Positions 59,615 to 64,000 of a stretch of DNA of 64,000 nucleotides are shown one piece after another. The notes under the pieces were generated by a model, which saw only the letters and a list, made by a program, of their open reading frames with translations, ran no database searches and was not told where the DNA came from. Positions within the stretch are counted from its first letter, which is position 1; each line of letters starts with the position of its first letter. This stretch comes from Camelus bactrianus (Eukaryota; Chordata; Mammalia; Artiodactyla; Camelidae): NCBI RefSeq assembly GCF_048773025.1, contig NC_133564.1:27538645-27602644 (forward strand), written 5' to 3'. A program made the translations under genes and the position numbers.

Positions 59615-59830
59615 CAGGGATACTAAGAGCCCTCACAATGTACCAGACTCTGTTCTAAGTGCTTTACATCCTCAAACAATCCTAGGAGGTAACACCAACA
59701 TTGTCCCCATAGTGAAATAACAAAAGCACAGAGAACTTAAGCAATTTGCCTAGTATCACACAATTAGAAAACAATGCAGATGACATTTGAACTCACACAC
59801 TCTACCTCTAAGGCACATTCTTGTATCCAC
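59615..59830 (-). mobile_element. MIR SINE, antisense, near full length
   Basis: 'aatgtaccagactctgttct', 'aagtgctttacatcctcaaa', 'agcacagagaacttaagcaa' and 'ttgcctagtatcacacaatt' match reversed MIR. Confidence 0.92.
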
Positions 59831-60634
59831 GCCAACTGTTCTCAAACCATCTATGGTCAGAGAATTATTTTGTTTTATAATATATTGTGAGCAAATGCTG
59901 TTATAAACGACACTGAAAATCAGTTAGTAGAAAAAGAAAAGCTATCCAAAAAGAACTCCAATTCTTAAATAATCATTAGATTCAACATGCATACAGTTAC
60001 TCTGTAAAATGCTATAAAGGTCTCTAAAGGCTTTCTCCATGTTTATGCTCACTTTCTTTATGGTCCATTAGTGCCCCCCACTCCCAACCACACCTTGAGT
60101 GGCACTGTTGTAGGATTAGGGGACTGGGGGTGGGCACATTTTGTGTCACCGAAATGAGTGAAGTTAGCAACAAGGTCAGCTCTGAAGCCACAAAGCCCTA
60201 GGCCTGTGTTCTCGAATCAACTAAGTTAGCCAGTCATTCCCCTTACTGAGAAATGACAGGTGGAGGGGGCCTTCAGAATGGAAATTAGGACTTAATTCCA
60301 CACCATGCTGAAGGGAGCTGAATGTTCCATGCATGAACTTATAAAAATTTTGCAAAACTTCTCTTTAAGAAGTAGCAATGTTCTTTCCCCCAATTACTCT
60401 TGTATCTTAACATGAATTTCCTTTTTCCTTATGTTTTCTCGTGGCCAAAAGCATTGGACTCACTTCCTGAAAAATAAAAGATACCCAATAAGTTTTTGCG
60501 ATTGAAAATTCACATTTATTTCAACAAATACTATTTATATTAAAACTCCAGGAATGAATGACACCATATGGATACTAAATGAGGACTCTGAAGTGAGGAT
60601 ACACTTCCTATCTGGAGGCTTGGTAGTAAAAGGA
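59831..60634. other. No gene; possible hAT relic at 59840-60115
   Basis: 'actgttctcaaaccatctat' at one edge and 'accttgagtggcactgttg' near the other loosely recall Charlie-type MITE ends, but I cannot name the family. Confidence 0.25.
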
Positions 60635-60765
60635 AAATATTATAAACTTTTTTAATTGATATATAATCGACCTACAACACTATGTTAGTTCCAAGTGCAC
60701 AAAGTGATTTAACATTTATATGCTTACGAAATGATCACTGCTATGAAAAACATTTTAAGTGACAA
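60635..60765 (-). mobile_element. L1 3' UTR fragment, antisense
   Basis: 'ttttttaattgatatataat', 'ctacaacactatgttagttc' and 'cttacgaaatgatcactgct' match the reversed 3' UTR of an older L1. Confidence 0.75.
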
Positions 60766-61647
60766 TTTATTCAAATAAAGTAGGAGGAGTAAGAAGAAAA
60801 GAGTTAAATTCAAAAGTGTTTACTGCTTTGCATTATTAAAAAATTCAAATATTTTAATATTCATGCTATAAACTTAACGTTCTCATTGTTATAACCTGGA
60901 GGCTTTAAGCAGTGCATGATTGCTCACACAATAAAAACTGCCTTCATAATAAAATTTTGGAGTGAAGTCTTTAAATCAAGAGCTCCAAATTCCATGTTAG
61001 TCTTCAAAAATACAATTAGTCATTATTTTTCTAACCATTAGTAAATATGAGTCACACATAATGACTGCATGCAATTCGTCACCTGTGGAGATCAATAAAT
61101 CCATCTCAGCACCTATTAAATGCTGAAAGCTTTCCTAGGTACGACTGAGGAGGGATGCAGGGGTCTAAAAGGAATATAAAATTAATTGAGTTCTGCTCAA
61201 GTACAGTAAACTTTAGTTGGGAACACGTGGAACAATAAGGCAACTGTCAACTTCTCTGTGTAGGAGGGCTCTGTTCCAACCCCCGTGCCCACCCACCTTG
61301 AAAGCAGAATGCCTAGGCTTCCGCTAAATGTAGTGTTATTCCGTCCACTCCACAAGGCTTGAGAGGACCGGAGCACAAGTGAATGCTGCCTAACCACTGT
61401 CAAATCTCACCTTTAGCCCAATTTCCCACCTAGAGAAGAAAAGACTTGGAATCAGCTGCTGGAAGGTCAGGTGCACTGGCCTATGCTCTCCTGCTTCCTT
61501 GCTTTTCCTGCTAATATGAGGTGACCGGCAGGGTTTAGGACACCTTTGGGTCCATAAAACATTGCCGTCTACATTGCCCTCTCCCACCCACACCAGATTC
61601 AAACCATAAAATTCACCTCCTTTAGAGTAAGGATTTAACTGAGTCTA
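60766..61647. other. No gene
   Basis: AT-rich to 61200, then GC-richer complex DNA to 61620 that may be conserved. The 68- and 70-codon minus frames (61197-61602) have no domain. Confidence 0.35.
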
Positions 61648-62163
61648 TGTTTCAGTGTCTTAACAATCTCACCCTCCTGGAACCAAGCAGGACCTATGGG
61701 ACCTTCCCAGGACAGACCTCACCCCAAATCCTCTGCTTTAGCTCCTTTCTGGAGTACTGACATCTGATGCACATTACCCAAGTTGTTTTACAGATGCTAA
61801 AACCCCCACAAAATGGAAGAAATGAACTACCTGATGATCATGAGCATGTAGCCCCCAGACCTACTGGATCCTGAGGACTGACAATGTTAACCCCTGTGAC
61901 ACTGCCCTGTTACCTCACCATCAACCAATCAGAGAACCCTGCACCAGCTGATCACACACTCTGGGACTCCCCTCCCTCATCTGGCCTTTGAAACTGCTTT
62001 GCTGAAACCCATCGGGGAGTTCAGGCTGTGTGAGCACTTGCTGTCCTGAACTCCTTGCTCGGTGCCCTGCAATGAACACTGCACTCCCCTTCACCACCAC
62101 CCGGTGTCAGTAGATTGGCTTTACTGTGTGCAGGAGAGCAGACCCAGGTTTGGTTTGGTAACA
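61648..62163 (+). mobile_element. Solitary ERV1-like LTR (fossil)
   Basis: About 515 bp with TG...CA ends. 'ctgccctgttacctcaccat' and 'caaccaatcagagaaccctg' sit in U3 (CCAAT-type element). 'gaactccttgctcggtgccc' precedes the polyadenylation region, and 'gtcagtagattggctttact' to 'ggtttggtaaca' is a typical ERV1 U5. Same family as the LTR at 26.6-27.2 kb. No interior adjoins; decayed. Confidence 0.75.
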
Positions 62164-63254
62164 CTGATTCTCATTAACATTAAAGCAATAGGAAAAAATT
62201 TACAGTCTCTTGGAACAATGGGCACATTGCTGAATATTCCCTTCTCTTCAGAATTGTAAGTGTTTCTCTCTAGGTTTTTTCTGTCTTTCTTAGCTTTGTC
62301 TTTTCACCATGTCTTCCACCACTTGGGACAAATTTTCTATTATCATCTTTGTAGATGACTGTTACATCAAGCCAGACTGAATCATCCTGCTCCTGATACC
62401 ATAAAGTGCCTGAGGAAGAGTGGGACAAAGGAAGCACGTGGTACAGTGATGATCAAACAGAATAGGAAAGTTACACACAAGTTTCTCTCATCGCAGACAC
62501 ACTGTAATGTGGGTACACCTTAAAGAACAGAGGAGGAACATTCCTCCTGACAAAGCTGGTTGGGAGATGGATTACCCAGTAGGCTAGGCTAGGCTGTGAT
62601 AAGACTTAAACTCCCAAATTTCATGCACAAAAAATTGCTTAATTTTTCCTTCTGTGAAGCTAAGTGTGAAAGTCCCTGGCAATTCCCTGCCAAGCAGTGA
62701 CTCAGGGATCCAGGGCCTGTCCACTTTATGGCACCATTATCACCCAGGGGAGAGACCTTTTCAGAGTCCAGGAAAGAATTAAGATCTAATGACTTAAGGC
62801 ATCCATGAGTGGAATGAGTTAACATCTTTCTTCTCCATCTACTAACTAGGGACCATCCTGGGAAGAACTGAGGAAATAGTCACACTAATAATTTTCTGTG
62901 GGCTTTAACTTGCTCACAGAACCTCAGCTGAAAGACTGCATGAGGGTCTCCTTGGAGTCTCCCACCAAATCCTCCGTGTCCTACCATCCAAGAGAGAAGA
63001 ATGTCAAGAACTGCTCATGACATGTTACGGCCCAGCCAGGGAGTGACGTGAAACCCTTGTCTCTAATTTCTATCAGCCAGAAAGTCCCTGCCTATTTGCA
63101 AGAAGTCCAGGAAATGGAATCTTCCCATGTGTCCAGGAAGAGGAAATATGTTTTTGAGCATCTAGCCAGTCTCTGCTACAGGATCTACGTAAGTAATACT
63201 ATAAGGCTTTATCCTACCCATTATTTCTTTCTGGGGGAGGGGGGTCATCTGACC
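62164..63254. other. No gene
   Basis: Three tandem TAGGC units at 62580-62594. Frames at 62589-62825 and 63048-63257 lack domains. Confidence 0.4.
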
Positions 63255-63380
63255 TAATTTATATAATGCGCTTAAAATGGTGCCTGGGACATAGTAAGTG
63301 CTATAGGGTTTTCTATCGCTAATGTTATTACTACTACTATTATCACCGTCAACAGTGTTATTACCACCATTATTACCTGA
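63255..63380 (+). mobile_element. MIR 3' end with trinucleotide-rich tail
   Basis: 'atataatgcgcttaaaatgg', 'tgcctgggacatagtaagtg' and 'ctaatgttattactactact' match the MIR terminus. The tail degenerates into TAC/ATT/ACC triplets. Confidence 0.8.
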
Positions 63381-64000
63381 CATGAACAACACAATATTAA
63401 GAGATGCTCTTCAAAAGACTTTGTTCCTTGAGAAAAGAAAAGATCCTATAGGTATCATCTAGCCCTCCTCAATTAGTCCGTAGTCCAGGAATTGTTAGGT
63501 TTATCTAAATCTCAGCTGAGAACACAGGGAAAGCCTGTCTCTAGGAGATGGGGACCACTGCACCAGGGGAGATGCTCTGGCAGTTCAAAGCCTTGAGTAG
63601 CTACGACAACAGAGGTCCCAGCCCAGACTGTCAACAGCAGATACCAACAGTTGAGGCACCGGACAGGAAGATTCGGGGCCTCCAGACCAGGTGTTGGGTG
63701 TAGGCAATCGATCTGGGCTTGGGCAGACCAGGGCAGAAGGGAGAGCGCCTCCTCTAACAAACTAGAGTGTGTGGTGCATTAAGGAATACTTTCCCCCTGC
63801 CTCACAGTTCTCCCAGACCTCTTTCCACTTCTCAGAACCTTCGGTAAAAGTTTTTGTTTAGCCCTTCTCAGTCAATGAAATTTCATTGTCCCACTAAAAT
63901 GTCTAATTCCCCAAGGGAACCTTTCCTCCAAGCTTTAGTGCACTCTGGTTAACTCCCCAAACCCTCAATCTCAAGTGCCAGCCATGTGCTACTAACTACT
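63381..64000. other. No gene or recognised repeat
   Basis: The 82-codon minus frame (63512-63760) is the only open stretch, with no recognised domain or splice evidence. Confidence 0.4.

Noticed and set aside
59840-60115. Possible Charlie-type MITE
   Set aside because: Only loose similarity at the edges; the interior does not match a family I know.
1-64000. Search for tRNA, U6, Y RNA, 7SK, mitochondrial insertions and CpG islands
   Set aside because: No convincing match seen by eye apart from the 5S fragment; small or decayed copies could be missed.

Overview
The window looks like intergenic or deep-intronic DNA from a placental mammal. It is AT-rich, CpG-depleted and full of MIR and L2 relics. 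No convincing protein-coding gene, exon, tRNA or intact structural RNA gene was found. All open frames are short (longest 207 codons, inside an old LINE), none matches a protein family I recognise, and none has convincing splice or codon structure. Assignments rest on recalled consensus sequences of repeat families, so ends are approximate.

Organism: several L1 3' ends carry the tail seen in cetartiodactyl L1s ('gctgtacacc', then 'gaaactaa' or 'agaaat', then 'cattgtaaa'). I see none of the abundant lineage SINEs of pig (PRE1), ruminants (Bov-tA/BovB) or whales (CHR). A cetartiodactyl is likely and a camelid is my best guess, but this is inference.

Layout: 0.4-3.4 kb is a plus-strand L2 tract interrupted by a CpG-rich island. 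3.4-8.2 kb has a MER5 fragment, a minus L2, an inverted L1 and three MIRs in alternating orientation. 8.2-13.6 kb is almost repeat-free. 13.6-18.3 kb holds an L1 ORF2 fragment, a possible conserved element, a long L2 and a MIR. 19.6-20.1, 25-27.7, 48.8-49.5, 55.6-56.3 and 61.6-62.2 kb hold fossil retroviral LTRs. 29-36 kb has L1 3' ends, MIR/MIR3 and a 5S rRNA-derived scrap. 36.2-37.2 kb may be an old DNA transposon. 38.7-44 kb is minus-strand L2 and MIR plus an 80-bp-period duplication. 48-60.8 kb mixes L1, L2, MER5A and MIR with two clear nested L1 insertions. The last 4 kb holds one LTR and a MIR end.

There is no gene system or pathway to reconstruct. The interest lies in insertion mechanics (a likely twin-primed L1, a body-less poly(A) insertion, a 40-bp 5S fragment between direct repeats), nested insertions, and a few high-complexity non-repeat blocks that may be conserved regulatory DNA. 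I found no novel biological system.
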